A stretch of 64,000 nt of DNA from Mesocentrotus franciscanus (GCA_037976565.1 CP137679.1:8105973-8169972), one strand, 5' to 3'. Shown: positions 1-12,519, numbered from the stretch's first letter. Numbers and translations: made by a program. The notes: generated by a model not told the origin, from the sequence alone.

Positions 1-89
1 TCGATATCATTTGGTCTATGCGTGAATACAATACTTCTTATCCAACTACGAGGAATAGTATAATATATTTGTTGTATCGTTAACAATTC

Positions 90-2530
90 CTATGTTTTTA
101 AACCAGAGTTTTCAAAATATTTCTGTGGCTTCAAATTACCATCACTATCCACGATATGGTGAATTTTATGTATATTGTTCAAAAACAAGTTCTCATCAAA
201 GAAAGTTGTCCCATTATACATAATATATTTGTTATTAAAAATAACTTCGTTACCTTTGTAATACTCATCTTTTCTCCTAAAATTGTCCATATCCAGCCAA
301 AGTAACAACATATCTTTATAGTACTTAGGTAATACTAACTTAATGAAATCTGGGTTATAACTACAATAAAACATAAGACTACCTCCAAATGGTCTCATTA
401 AGAATCTAAAATATTGCTTCCATTTCATTCTTTGATTCCCTGTCACAAGTCTTTTAATCCACATTACTCTTTGTACGTTCACGAATAGCCTGAAATTCAT
501 CGTCTTGAGTCCCCATTGTCATATTCTTGATACATCGTCGTTCTTTTTATTGTATCCCTTCCTTTCCATACAAGATTGAAACTGGCTTTTTCAACTTCTT
601 GAAACATCCATTCCGGAACAGAAATGACTGAACAAACATAGTTCAATTTAGATAGTACAAATAACTTTAATAAATGAAATTTCCCCATTAAAAGGTTAGA
701 TCACGTTGTTTCCACCAGTTTAAAAGTTTTTAAATCTTACTAAGAATTTCCTTATAATTCATGAGTTCCTTTATTTCGACGTCTAAGGAAAAATAGATAC
801 CTAATATCTTTACAAAATCTGTCTTCTTCCCTAATGGGAGTTGGCTTTCAATTTTTGCGGATGAACCTAAAGGCAAGATTGTAGTCTACGTTTAAGAGAG
901 AAATAGGCCTGTAATTTTTAATAAACAAAGGATCTTTTCCTTTTTTGTGTATGAGAGTTATTACCGCTTGTTTTTGAGATGGGAATAATTCGTTGAGCTG
1001 AAAAGTTTCATTAAAAGCTGCTATAACAAGTTCGTTTATTATAGGCCAAAAGGTAATATAAAACTCCACACTAAGACCATCGTTTCCCGGTGATTTATTG
1101 AATTTTATCTCTTTTAAAACTTCAAACATTCTCCTTGCTCAATCTTTCCTTCGCATGATCTTCTGGTATTTTCTTTTAATATAGGAAAGTCATTGGCAAT
1201 AAATTCCTCACTGTTACAAAGGTCAATTTCGTTTTTTGTGTATAGTTTAGTATAACAAGTTTTGATCTCTTTTATAATTTAATTTGCATTAGAGCTAACA
1301 CAACCATTTATTTCCAAATTCCTTATTACTTTTTGTTGTTGGTTAGATTCCATAAGCTGTATTATTCTCATCACTTTCAAACCAGGAGGATCTTGAACAT
1401 ACTTTAATTCCTTCTGTAATATAACGGTAGTGTGTATTTAGTTCCAGTCTTTTACTTTATAAGCTACTTATCAAATCATTTGGTGCAACATTAAAATTTG
1501 TTAAGTCTTTTTCCAACTTCTGTATCTCGTTTTCTAAGGACAATATATGCTCTTTTCTTTTCTTTCCCTTTTCTCTTGAATATTTTATGGTAAATTTTCG
1601 TATTCTTTTATCTTTTATTTCTTGCGAAAACTTACATTTTAACCTAATTATTTCCTCCTTCATTTTCGCAGTGTAGTCATTATCACTACAAAGGCCGTTA
1701 TTAAATTTCCAATAGTTCCTAATTCTGGAATGTGGAGTAGATGGTTCGCTAGTAAAACTTAGTTTTTACTCCGGAGTAATCCCGAGCAGTCGATTGTAAA
1801 ATATCACAATTTAAAACCGTCGTTTCTAAGTTTTTCGATATAATCCAATAGTCCAATCTACTTCGTATTACTGGATTATCTTTGCGACATTAAAGTGAAT
1901 TGTTTTTCTCATTATGCTTACTTCGCCAGATATCTATCATTTTGAAGTGAGTTAGGAACTCCTCAAATAGTTCGCTTAATTTTTATTGCTTTCGATTACT
2001 CTGCCCAAAATAATCTAAATCATGGTTTCTAATCAAATTAAAATCTCCACCAATAATAAACGATCTGTCTTTAAACGTGTCATTATTCAAAATGTGCATC
2101 AAAGCAAAGAGAAATTGTATCTGCTCTGCTTCTTTGTTACTTGTCGGAAAATATACGTTAACCAGTACTAATTTAACTTCTTGAAGAGAACATTCAATTA
2201 AAACATATCTACCTTCTGTGTCTACTATAATATTCGATACCTCTATGTCTAAATTCTTGTCTATCAATATCAAAAACCCTTAATTGTGATTTGTGCCGTG
2301 ACTAAATATACTTTTACCTTTCCACATCGAACTCCAATCTTCCTCAATATCAGGTGTACTAAACGTTTCTTGCAAAAAGATTGTATCTCCGCATTTGTCT
2401 CTGCACCAACTATATATATTACCCCTTTTTTTCTGTCTCTTCTACCTTTAACATTTAAAGTGAGAATATTACATTGCTCCCATTTAAAAAAAATGACCCC
2501 TGTGGGATCCAATTTCATACCAGAAGAAGG
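90..2530 (-). pseudogene. Decayed L1/Tx1-type LINE ORF2 (endonuclease, RT, C-terminal domain)
   Basis: On the minus strand, pieces of one non-LTR retrotransposon ORF2 appear in the expected order. Near 2480-2340 are the start of an AP-like endonuclease (NILTLNVKGRRDRK) and, in another frame, its FLQET motif. At 1983-2273 are the endonuclease middle and the GGDFNLI motif. At 1457-1663 is a charged coiled linker. At 848-1129 is the RT fingers region (NKSPGNDGLSVEFY, then HKKGKDP and NYRPISLLN). At 90-688 is the cysteine-poor C-terminal domain with VMWIKRL. The NKSPG..DGL..EFY and HKKGKDP..NYRPISLLN forms are typical of the L1/Tx1 group. The FADD catalytic part of the RT is missing between 848 and 690, and several frameshifts and stops separate the blocks, so no active protein is made. 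The 3' end runs off or close to the left edge. The family call is firm; the clade (Tx1 versus other L1) is inferred. Confidence 0.85.
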
Positions 2531-2639
2531 GACGAAGAGAATACATAATATCGCGCACAAAATATTTAAATCCACCACAAAGACCTTCCGTGAATGTGTA
2601 ATGAAAAAGGGACAGAAAACGAACAAAACATAAACGATA

Positions 2640-3151
2640 TAAAATAAAATCACCCGATACAAAAACCCTCGTCAGTTCTGGGGAGGGAATCGTGCGCCAC
2701 TGCAAGAATGTATTAAGCAGTGTGATCCCGTTGCATGTCTCCGTTAAAAGAAATACGTTACAAAAACATGTGAGATTGTTCAACCCTGTGAAATTCAAAA
2801 GAACATTATCTGCATACGATATAGACCCATTGCGGATCTTACCCGGATATTATTTCAGCGGGTCAATTCCTCTATTATGTTATGCACTCATTCAACAGCA
2901 TTGACAATAACCAAGTATATGGAATTCACCTTGATGTAGCATTGTGAAAATCTGGATCTCCATAAAGTTGAAGGTAAACTTGAACAGCAAAAAACAAGGG
3001 GGGAAATATATATACATATAAATGGGCTTTTTTTTTCTCTCGCCTTCCCCTATTTCTCCTTTTTTTTTAATAGCTCACCTTGGAGGTAATAATCAATCTT
3101 GAACGGGCTAATCCTAAAACAATAGTTATTAGCATTCCTTTATGCCTTTAA
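2640..3151. repeat. Leading partial long unit of the 2.6-10.6 kb satellite-like array
   Basis: This stretch matches 7457-8070 in pieces: a 'tgtgagattgt..aaccc..tgaaatt' block, 'tctattatgttatg', and 'cattgacaataaccaagtat'. It is the extra about 0.6 kb that turns the short 847-bp unit into a long unit. It contains no coding sequence. The few open frames here carry no recognisable motif. The left border with the LINE remnant lies between about 2530 and 2650. Confidence 0.6.
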
Positions 3152-5325
3152 CACAAAGCATCCATATAATATATATTCAATATGGTCAATTGAAATGAAC
3201 CTTATTCTCTCTTTGTTTCTTGTTTTTCCCCATTTTTTTTTTTTTTTTTTAAATTCAAACATTACTTCTTCAATTATATTTATAAACATGACTGCATTTG
3301 CATAGTTGCAACAAAATGACTTATTATCATAAATGAAGAAGGAAAAAGAAAGAAAAAAAAATTATGAAGTACAGTCTGCGCAATTAATGGTTAACAGACC
3401 TTTCGATATAAATTTAGTAGATCTTTCAAAAGAAATGTGCCTGTCCCATTTGTAAACTGTCTCAGTTTCTCTTTCTTCACCCCTTCTTCCTCCTTCAACT
3501 TAATGGTTCAAAATAGATTAAACTCAGATGGCTTGACGGTGTAAAAAAGGGATTCATATGGCAGAAATCTCACAAAGTATTCAACTATAAATCTTTATCA
3601 AGAGAATAAATTAAAAAGCTACCATTGCATCACCTCCATGTTACTTTCCACTTTATTCTCAATCCCTACAGTACTCTGACCGTCATGTTACCCAGGCTCT
3701 ACCTCGTTCATGCATATTCCCAGGGTTTCAACTGGGTGGAGTCTGAACCAAACACAGCATTGTTCATTACATACACAGGCGAAATCAAGTTGCGATCCTG
3801 TGCAATCTTTGCACCACATTCCAATTTCAAATCTTAGTCAAGACTCAATAACAGCTATTATAATTATCTCAAAAGGCACGTAATATTCACTTTAGTCACT
3901 ACCAATACCAAGTAAGAAACTATGAACTTCTATGAGCATAATCTACAAAAGTGTACACACATGTTGTTTGCTACGACTCCTCTGAACTAAAATTTGTTAC
4001 ACAAAGCATCCATATAATATACATTTGATATCGTCAATTGAAATGAACATTATTCTCTCTTTGTTCCCTTATTTTTTCCCTTCCCCCCCTTTTTTTTTTA
4101 ATAAATCGAACATTACTTCTTCAATTATATTGATAAACCTGACTGCACTTGCAACAACATGACTCATTTTTCATATATGAAGAAGGAAAAAAAAGAGTTT
4201 ATGAAGTACAGTCTGCGCAATTAATGGTTTAATAACAGACCTTTCGATATAAATTTAGTAGATCTTTCAAAAGAAATGTGCCTGTCCCATTTGTAAACTG
4301 TCTCAGTTTATCTTTCTTCTCTCCTTCTTCCTCCTTCAGCTTAATGATTCAAAATAGATTAAACTCAGGTGGCATGACGGTGTAAAACAAGGATTCATTT
4401 GACAGAAATCTCACAAAGTATTCAATTCTAAATCTTTATCAAGAGAATACATTAAAAAGCTACCATTGCATTACCTCCATGTAACTTTCCACTTTATCCT
4501 CAATCCCTACATTACTCTAACCGTCATGTTGCCCAGACTCTACCTCATTCATGCATATTCACAAGGTTTCAACTGGGTGGAGTCTGAACCAAACACAGCA
4601 TTGTTCATTACATACACAGGTAAAATCAAGTTGCGATTCTGTGCAATCTTTGCACCACATTCCAATTTCAATCTTAGTCAAGACTCAATAACCAGCTATT
4701 TTAATTATCACAAAAGGCACGTAATATTCACTTTAGTCACTACCAATACCAAGTAAGAAATTTTGAACTTCTATATATGAACATAATCTACGAAAGTGTA
4801 CACACATGTTGTCTGCAACGACTCCTCTGAACTGAAATATGTTACACAAAGCATCCATATAATATATTTGATATGGTCAATTGAAATGACATTTTTCTCT
4901 CTTTGTTTACCTTTTTTCCCCTCTCCTCTCTTTTTTTTTTAAATCGGACATTACTTCTTCAATTATATTGATAAACCGGACTGCACTTGCAACAACATGA
5001 CTCATTTTCATATATGAAGCAGGAAAAAGAAAAGAAAAAATAAATAAATTATGAAGTACAGTCTGCGCAATTAATGGTTTAATAACAGACCTTTCGATAT
5101 AAATTTAGTAGATCTTTCAAAAGAAATGTGCCTGTTCCATTTGTAAACTGTCTCAGTTTCTCTTTCTTCTCTCCTTATTCCTCCTTCAGCTTAATGATTC
5201 AAAATAGATTAAACTCAGGTGGCTTGACGGTGTAAAACAAGGATTCATTTGACAGAAATCTCACAAAGTATTCAACTATAAATCTTTATCAAGAGAATAC
5301 ATTACATAGCTACCATTGCATTACC
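3152..5325. repeat. Tandem array of about 847-bp units (units 1, 2 and first half of 3)
   Basis: The phrase 'cacaaagcatccatataata' recurs at 3152, 4000 and 4845, giving units of 848 and 845 bp. Units share long blocks in the same order: a poly-T/C tract, 'acttcttcaattatattgataaac', 'tacagtctgcgcaattaatggtt', 'gaaatgtgcctgtcc', and 'caactgggtggagtctgaacc'. The third unit is split at 5325 by the hAT-like element and resumes at 7085. The ORFs at 3625-3837 and 4466-4756 are repeats of each other inside the units and show no protein family signature, so I do not treat them as genes. Confidence 0.85.
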
Positions 5326-5374
5326 CAGGTCAGGCGCGGATCCAGGGGGGGCCGAGCGGGCCTTGGCCCCGGCA

Positions 5375-5800
5375 AAAAAAAAAAAAAAAAGAGAGAGAGA
5401 GAGAGAGAAGGAAAGGGAAAGGGAAAGGGAAAGAGGAGAGAAAGGGAAAGAAAGAAGAGAAAGAAGAAAAGAAAGGGGGAAGAAGGAAATCGGGGAGGGG
5501 CCGAAAGGGCCTTGCCTCCAAGGCTGTTGCCTCCCCTCCCCCTTCCCATCAAAAAATAAGAGAGAAGGATCGAGGAAAGGGAAAGAAAAAAAGGAAAAAA
5601 GGAGATCAAGGGAAGGAAAAAAAGAGGATCGAAGAAGAATAGAAGGGGATTATCAGTTAATTTTTGCAATTTCCCCGCCAACAAGTTGTTGATGGGGTCG
5701 CTTCTTGACTCCGCCCCCGCCAAAAAAAAGAGAGAATGAAGGGAAAGGGAAAGAAAAAAAAAAGAGAAAGAAGGAAGGTAGGGGAAATCAGTTGCGATTT
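5375..5800. repeat. Purine-rich (GA/GGGA) low-complexity tract
   Basis: The plus strand is almost entirely A and G for over 400 bp, apart from two C-rich interruptions (about 5500-5550 and 5650-5720). The many long open frames here on both strands are composition artefacts: K/E/R-rich on plus, F/S/P-rich on minus. A pyrimidine-rich mirror of this tract lies at 24080-24640 inside a related element in the opposite orientation. Confidence 0.8.
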
Positions 5801-6124
5801 TTTTCCGCCGACAAGGTGAAGATCTGGGGGCGACAAATGCCCCCCAATAAAATTAAATACCGGTGATTTACAAATGTCGCTGAATGACGTAATTTTCCTA
5901 GATTTTTCCTCACTTTTTAGTAAATTATACTTTTTTATACGTTTGTTGGAAAATGACAAATTCCTAAATTTACAGTCAGGCAACAAAATTTGGAGGCCTA
6001 CATGTCAGGGCCCGCGGAACGGCGGGGCTCGGGGGCCTCGAGCTCCCCCCCCCCTCAATTTTTTTGGAAAGAGTATATTAAAGAGAAATAAAAAAAAAGA
6101 CAGAAAGACAGAAAGAATAGTGAC

Positions 6125-6900
6125 CTGTCAGAGTCACAAAATAATGAGGTATCAAAATATGCTCATCTGACTGTGATTTAATGCCTGAAACCCCTGAGTT
6201 TCCGGGGCTCCGCCCCTTCGACCCCACTGGGGTCCTAAGGCGGGCTCCTGAATGCTTATCTGACCGTTATAAAATGCTAAAAATCCCTGAGCTTCCCGGG
6301 GCTCCACCCCCTGGACCCCACGCAAATTAGTGTCCTGCCAGTGTCACAAATAAGGTATCAAAATATGCTCATCTGGCCGTAATTAAACGCCTAAAACCCC
6401 CGAGCTTCCGGGGGCTGTGCACCCTGAACCCAACCAATGGCCCTAAGGCGGTCAGGCCATCCCTAGATGCTCATCTGGCGGTAATTTATTGCCTAAAACC
6501 CCTGAGCTTCCGGGGGCTCCGCCCCCTGGACCCCACGCTAATAAGTGACCTGCCACTGTCACAAATACGGTATCAAAATATGCTCATCTAACCGTAATTA
6601 AATGCCTAAAACCCCTGAGCTACGAGGGGCTCCGCCCCCTCAACCCCATCAGGTCGGGACCCTGAATGCTTATCTGACCGTTATAAAATGCCTCAAATCC
6701 CTGAGTTTCAGGAAGCTCAGCCCCCTGGACCCCACGCCAATTAGTGACCTGCCAGTGTCATGAATAAGGTATCAGAATATGCTCATCTGACCATAAGTAA
6801 ATGCCCATACCCCCTGAGCTTCCGGGGCCTCCGCCCCTAATTGACCCCCGCCGACCCCACGCCAATTAATTCTACGCTCTACCTGATCGTAAATACTTTA
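6125..6900. repeat. Array of about 100-110-bp units with G/C hairpins, inside the hAT-like element
   Basis: About seven degenerate units contain 'cctgagcttccggggctccg', then 'ccccctggaccccac', then 'gacctgccagtgtcacaaat', then 'atgctcatctgaccgtaatt'. Each unit carries a small hairpin (GGGGGC-TCC-GCCCCC or close variants). The same array with about five units is found in the separate element at 17893-19122 and in reverse at 23440-23720. Confidence 0.75.
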
Positions 6901-7084
6901 GCCTCCCCCACCATCAACGTTCAGCGGGGCCTGCATGTAAGAGTGGGGAGATGCGGATTTTTTTCTGCCCCCCGAAACATTTTTGCTCATTACGCCACTG
7001 CTGGTCACCTTTACGTACCAATATTTGGCTCGCATAATTTCAAATTTGGCCCCCCCCCCCTAAGAAATCCTGGATCCGCGCCTG

Positions 7085-8070
7085 GCATCACCTCCATGTA
7101 ACTTTCCACTTTATCCTCAATCCCTACAGTACTCTGACCGTCATGTTACCCAGACTCTACCTCATTTATGCATATTCACAGGGTTTCAATTGGGTGGAGT
7201 CTGAACCAAACACAGCATTGTTCATTACATACATGTGAAATCAAGTTGCGATCCATTGCAATCTTAGCACCACATTCCAATTTCAAATCTTAGTCAAGAC
7301 TCAATAACCAGCTATTATAATGACGTCAACGCCATGTGATATTCACTTTAGACACTACCAATACCAAGTAAGAAATTATGAACTTCTATGAGCATAATCT
7401 ATGAAAGTGTACGCACATGTTGTGTGCTACGACCCGTCTGAACTGAAATATGTTACAAGTACACCAACATGACTTGTGAGATTGTAGAACCCATTGAAAT
7501 TGCATACTATACTCAGTTGAGACCCGCTGCAAATCTTACCCAGTTATTGTTATTTCGGGGATCGTTACATCTATTATGTTATGTTATCCATTCATTCATC
7601 AGCATTGACAATAACCAAGTATGTGAAATTCACCTTGATGTAGCATTGTGAATACCTCGATCTTGTTGTTCAAAATGTAGAACACGATCAAGCTAGTAAG
7701 TTTACAACCTATACAAATATAACCACGTTTTACCTCACATTGTCCTTCATACCCAAGCCTTATTTATTTATGATTCTTTAACTTCCGGTCCTGCATGCAT
7801 GTTTGTAAAAGCATCAACCCAAAATGGCAGGGAACCAGACCATTATGGTCGAGATCATTGATCTAAATTTGGTCCATCTACCCTCCGCGTGCCATGCATT
7901 ATTTCGATGAAATTTGTTTTGAAGGCTGTACAGCTGTTTGTGCAAAATATTTTGTGAATCACATCATTATTTCCTTTTCTTAATAAAAGCTCACCTTGAA
8001 GTTAAAAAAAAAAAACTTGAAAGGGGCTTATCCTAAAACAATAGTCATTAGCATTCCTTTATGCCTTTAA
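7085..8070. repeat. Remainder of third 847-bp unit plus about 0.6-kb long-unit extension
   Basis: From 7085 the host repeat resumes at the base after the target duplication and runs to about 7456, in register with 3632-3990. From 7457 to 8070 comes the long-unit extension. It includes one early copy (7793-7960) of the 'gcatgcatgtttgtaaaagcatcaa' module, which is later tandemly repeated at 9240-10560. No coding sequence is recognised. Confidence 0.7.
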
Positions 8071-9240
8071 CACAAAGCATCCATATAATATAATATTTAT
8101 TCGATATGGTCAATTGAAATGAACATTATTCTCTTTGTTAAATCTTTTCCTTTTTTTCTTAAAAACAAACAAACATTACTTCTTCAATTATATTGATAAA
8201 CATGACTGCACTTGCAACAAACATGACTTATTATCATATATGAAGAAGGAAAAAGAAAATTTGTTTTTTTTTTGGTATAAATTACAACCTGCGCAATTAA
8301 TGGTTAACAGACCTTTCGATATTAAACTAAGCAGATCTTTCAAAAGAAATGTGCCTGTCCCATTCGTAAAATGTCTGTTTCCTTTTCTTCTCCTTCTCCT
8401 CCCTTCAGCTTTAAGATTCAACATAGATTAAACTCAGGTGGCTTGACGGTGTAAACACAGATTCACATGAAAGAAATCTCACAAAGATTCAATTATAAAT
8501 CTTTATCAAGAGCATACATTAAAAAGCTACCATTGCATCACCTCCATGCAACTTTCCACTTTATCCACAATCCCTACATTACTCTGACCGTCATGTTACC
8601 CAGACTCTACCCTCACATATGCATATTCACAAGGCTTCAGATTAAATACTTTCTGTACCACGCATCGATCATCAATGTGTTGTAATGGACATGCATGTAA
8701 TTACTATATGTGCCGGTTATTTGTAACTATACCCCCAAATATTCATTCAAAATAATGGTTTAACATAACAAATTAACATAACAAATTATTTCGATCATTT
8801 GGACCTATATTAAAATCATGACCGTTCTTTTACAGATTTCAAGAAAACATTTCATCATCAATGAACTGAGTCGGTGGAATTCCACATTCTGAAGGCCCTT
8901 ATTTAGCAGTTGATTGCTTCACAAAGTGCCTATCAGGGAGTAGTTACCGCGTGCATACTTGCACAGTTGAACCTCGTATCCTACATAAAATCACATTCGT
9001 CCAAGCAATACTTGCAAACAATAACAATTTCACATTACTGCCACCCTTTCCATTCTAAGGCTAGCTTTTAACTCGATCATTTACAAATAGTATTTCTAAT
9101 TGGGTATACATATTATTGACCGTTTTTTAATTTCAATCAAAACTTAATGACCAGCTATTATAATCACGTCAAAGCCACGTGATATTCACTTTAGCCATGC
9201 ACTGTATCATATAAGAAACTATGAACCTCTTTTACCTTAC
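8071..9240. repeat. Fourth, rearranged satellite unit with unique insert
   Basis: 8071-8640 matches the 847-bp unit ('cacaaagcatccatataata' at 8071, 'tgcgcaattaatggttaacag', 'accattgcatcacctcc'). From about 8640 to 9130 the sequence differs and I see nothing identifiable. 9130-9240 rejoins the unit ('ccagctattataat', 'cacgtgatattcacttta'). Confidence 0.6.
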
Positions 9241-10560
9241 ATTGTCTTTCATACCTATAAGCCTTATTTAATTATGATTCTTTAACTTCCCCTGCATACA
9301 TGTTTGTCGAAGCATCAACCCAGAGTGGCAGAGAACCAAACTATTATGGTCGAGATCATTGATCTCCATTTGGTCCATCTACCCTTCGCGTGATGCATTA
9401 TGTCGATGAAATTCGTCTTGACGGCTGTACAGCTGTAATATGCAAACTATTTTGTGAATTACATCATTATTTCCTTTTCTTAATAACAAATTAGTTCAGT
9501 CATTTTCTACCAGTTAATCATTATCATGGTCATAGAAGAGTCATATTGATTATGCTTCTTTAATTTCCCCTGCATGCATGTTTGTAGAAGCATCAACACA
9601 GAATGGCAAAGAACCAAACCATTATGGTCGAGATCATTGATCTCCATTTGGTCCATCTACCCTTCGCGTGATGCATTATTTCGATGAAATTCGTCTTGAC
9701 GGCTGTACAGCTGTTGAAGTTATGCAAACTATTTTATGAATTACATCATTATTTCCTTTTCTAAATAACAAATTAGTTCAGTCATTTTCTACCAGTTAAT
9801 CATTATCATGGTCATCGAAGAGTCATATTGATTATGCTTCTTTAATTTCCCCCTGCATGCATGTTTGTAGAAGCATCAACACAGAATGGCAAAGAACCAA
9901 ACCATTATGGTCGAGATCATTGATCTCCATTTGATCCATCTACCCTCCGCGTGATGCATTATTTCGATGAAATTCGTCTTGAAGATTGTACAGCTAGTTA
10001 TGCAAAATATTTTTGTGATTACATTATTATTCTAATTTCTCAATAGCAGACTACATGTATATAGGTCTGTCATTTTATGTCATTTTTTCACTCTCTCTCT
10101 CATGACCTTTGGCATAATTATACAATTGTTTTTAAAAAAATCGTTATCATGGTTACAGAAGAATCGCATTGATTCCATTATGATTCTTTAACTTCCACTG
10201 CATGCATGTTTGTAAAAGCATCAACATAGAAGGGCAGAGAACCAAACCATTATGGTCGAGATCATTGATCTCCATTTGATCCATCTACCCTCCTCGTGAT
10301 GCATTATTTCAATAGAATTCCTCTTGAAGGCTGTGCAGCTAAATAGTTATGCAAAATACTTTGTGAATTACATCATTATTAATTTTCTTAAAAAACAAAC
10401 TATGTCTGTCATTTTATACCATTAAATACAACTTATGTATCTCTCTTATCCCCTCTCTCTCTCTCTCTCTCTCTCATATAATGGTTTCAGAGGAATCACA
10501 TTGATTATAATTCTTTAAACTTCCACTGCATGCATGTTTGTAAAAGCATCAACACAGAAG
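9240..10560. repeat. Tandem array of about 280-345-bp units
   Basis: The landmark 'gtttgt(a/c)(g/a)aagcatcaa' recurs at about 9302, 9580, 9863, 10208 and 10536, so periods are roughly 278, 283, 345 and 328 bp. Each unit contains 'ccattatggtcgagatcatt' followed by 'gatctccatttg', an imperfect palindrome around GAGATCATTGATCTC. It ends in 'ttacatcattatttcctttt'. The later units gain short CT-rich stretches, which explains the longer period. 10560-10900 is unassigned AT-rich DNA. Confidence 0.85.
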
Positions 10561-11507
10561 AAAGAAAAACAAACCATGTTTTTGTTTTGTATATATCATT
10601 TAATACAACGTGATGTTTAAATGAGTTAAACAAAATAAAATAAAGTATTTCCTTCAATGAAAGTTTAAAGCAGAGACTTCTTCACCTTTTCTTCTTTTTC
10701 GTTCCAATTACACTGAATGAGTTCATTTGTGTTTCATATTTGTGTTGATCTGCAGCTTTAGTTAGTAAAAATTTAATGTCATCTATATATCGAGTTCTTC
10801 TGCCATCATTTTTACTCGTTAAATTCCTTGTCTTCATACTGTTCATTCCTCCTTCTTTTCATCAGTTGAAGTCGTTTTTTAATCTCTCTCAACATAATTT
10901 TAATGTTTTTTTATATTTATTTTTACCGGCCGAAGTCTTGAATCCTGAGCATGATGTACTTGAGCCACCACAGATTTCTTTCCTTTCCCTGTACCAGCCT
11001 TCGCTGCAGCGCTGCTGTAACTGGCTGACGCACTAGTCGGTTGCTTACGTATGGCGCCGGTCTCTGGCGTCAGGGTTGGGGATGGATCCACGTCCATTTC
11101 CTTCGACAGCTCTGGCTCTCCCGATCCCGCTTTTCCAAATTTCGCCTACATGCGATCCGGGCATGTTATTACTCCTGGTCTGTGGGTCGATATTTGCCGT
11201 CTCGATAAACGCCGTCTGATCTTTTTGAGGCAGTAAGACTAAGACATGATCCACAAACAATTTTGTGGGTTCCCGTTTCCTTCGCTGCCTTTAGTGCTGG
11301 TAGTTGCTTCTTTCTTTCCTGATTCTCAGCGGCAAGTCCTCTGCTATGTAAATGCCAGTCCATTTCAATTCTTTCGCGTTTCTTTGAACCAGTGCTTTAT
11401 CGCTGTATCTGAAAAAGCGCGCCTTTATTTGGCGTGGCCGCACTTGTGATGGTATACGATGTACCCTTTGGTATTATATGTGGTCTGCGACATCGGGGTG
11501 TTTAGGT

Positions 11508-11718
11508 CAGTGGCGGATCAGGGGTCCGGGGCCCGGGCCCTCCCTAGAAAAACAGGTAAAAACACCCTTTTTTGAAAAAGAAGAAGTTGGGCCCCCTCCT
11601 GGCGCCCAAGGGGTGGCGGTGAAAAAAAAATAACTCTTAAAATTTTTTCGGGTGCCAAAATTTTTTTTTTTTGCTCACTTTTTAGGCCCCCTCCCTTGCC
11701 GCCGGCTGGATCCGCCCC
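11508..11718. mobile_element. hAT-like MITE, truncated tandem copy
   Basis: It starts with 'cagtggcggatcaggggtcc', preceded by 'gtttaggt'. It matches the full MITE at 11939-12205 but lacks an internal block of about 55 bp (the 'gaccggcacgattttcaaat' part), and its last bases are fused into the tandem repeat. Confidence 0.85.
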
Positions 11719-11938
11719 TTTAGTGCTGGTAGTTGCTTCTTTCTTTCCTGATTCTCAGCGGCAAGTCCTCTGCTATGTAAATGCCAGTCCATTTCAATTC
11801 TTTCGCGTTTCTTTGAACCAGTGCTTTATCGCTGTATCTGAAAAAGCGCGCCTTTATTTGGCGTGGCCGCACTTGTGATGGTATACGATGTACCCTTTGG
11901 TATTATATGTGGTCTGCGACATCGGGGGGTGTTTAGGT

Positions 11939-12205
11939 CAGTGGCGGATCCAGGGGTCCGGGGCCCGGGCCCCTCCTAGAAAAAACAGGTAAAAACACCC
12001 TTTTTTGAAAAAGAAGAAGTTGGGCCCCTCCTGGCGCCCAAGGGGTGGCAGTGAAAAAAATAACTCTTAAAATTTTTCGGGTGCCAAAATTTTTTTTGCT
12101 CACTACCCCGCTGAGCGAAAATCGACCGGCACGATTTTCAAATTTTCGCACGAAGTGGGCCCCTTTTTAGGCCCCCTCCCTTGCCGCCGGCTGGATCCGC
12201 CCCTG
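11939..12205. mobile_element. hAT-like MITE, 267 bp, with perfect 8-bp target duplication
   Basis: The left end is CAGTGGCGGATCCAG and the right end reads CAGGGGCGGATCCAG on the opposite strand, a TIR with one mismatch. The flanks are 'gtttaggt' at 11931-11938 and again at 12206-12213, a perfect 8-bp duplication as expected for hAT transposition. Its interior ('ggcacgattttcaaattttc') recurs at 14029. There is no coding capacity. It interrupts the LINE ORF1 reading frame. Confidence 0.93.
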
Positions 12206-12519
12206 GTTTAGGTTGTGTACGTACATGTCTTTTAAAGAATCAGCAACGTCCTCCTTTTCTTCTGTACTTTCGGGCAGCCCTAGGATAACGAGATTTTCTA
12301 TGGCTATGTAGGTGGCTAGTCGATCATTCTCTTCTTCTAGTCGAACACAACGCTCTTTTAAGTAATCAACTACGTCCTCTATTTTGGTACAAATTTCAAT
12401 TATCTTCGTAGAGATCTCTAACAACTTTCTATCTAATTTTTCTTCTAGTTTGTCCAGTCTTGCGTCTAAACGCTCCATAATCGTATTCACCACTGTGTCA
12501 ATCTCCATACCTATTCCTG

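Larger units (their letters stand above)
5331..7084. mobile_element. hAT-like non-autonomous element, 1.75 kb, with internal tandem array
   Basis: The 16-bp terminal inverted repeats CAGGCGCGGATCCAGG (5331) and its complement (ending 7084) fit the CAGNG-type ends of hAT elements. The flanks are 'gcattacc' (5318-5325) and 'gcatcacc' (7085-7092), an 8-bp target duplication with one mismatch. A 5-bp 'caggt' lies between the left flank and the TIR. Uninterrupted copies of the host repeat at 3627, 4466 and 8534 show the empty site 'gcatcacctcc'. Inside are a purine-rich tract (5375-5800), a block with 'ctaaattta..gcaac', and an array of G/C hairpin units (6125-6900). No transposase is present, so mobility would depend on another copy. 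Confidence 0.8.
11288..12205. repeat. 429-bp tandem duplication covering LINE ORF1 and a MITE
   Basis: The segment starting 'cctttagtgctggtag' at 11288 starts again at 11717, and each copy ends in a MITE. The join uses the shared bases 'cctttagtg' (MITE end '..gcccc' fused to '..tttagtg'), so the copy arose after the MITE had inserted. The left MITE copy (11508) has lost its right terminal bases and right target duplication; the right copy is complete. Confidence 0.9.

Noticed and set aside
5310..5723. Long overlapping frames on both strands, Lys/Glu-rich or Phe/Ser/Pro-rich
   Set aside because: Produced by the purine-rich tract; several frames are open at once and no domain is present.
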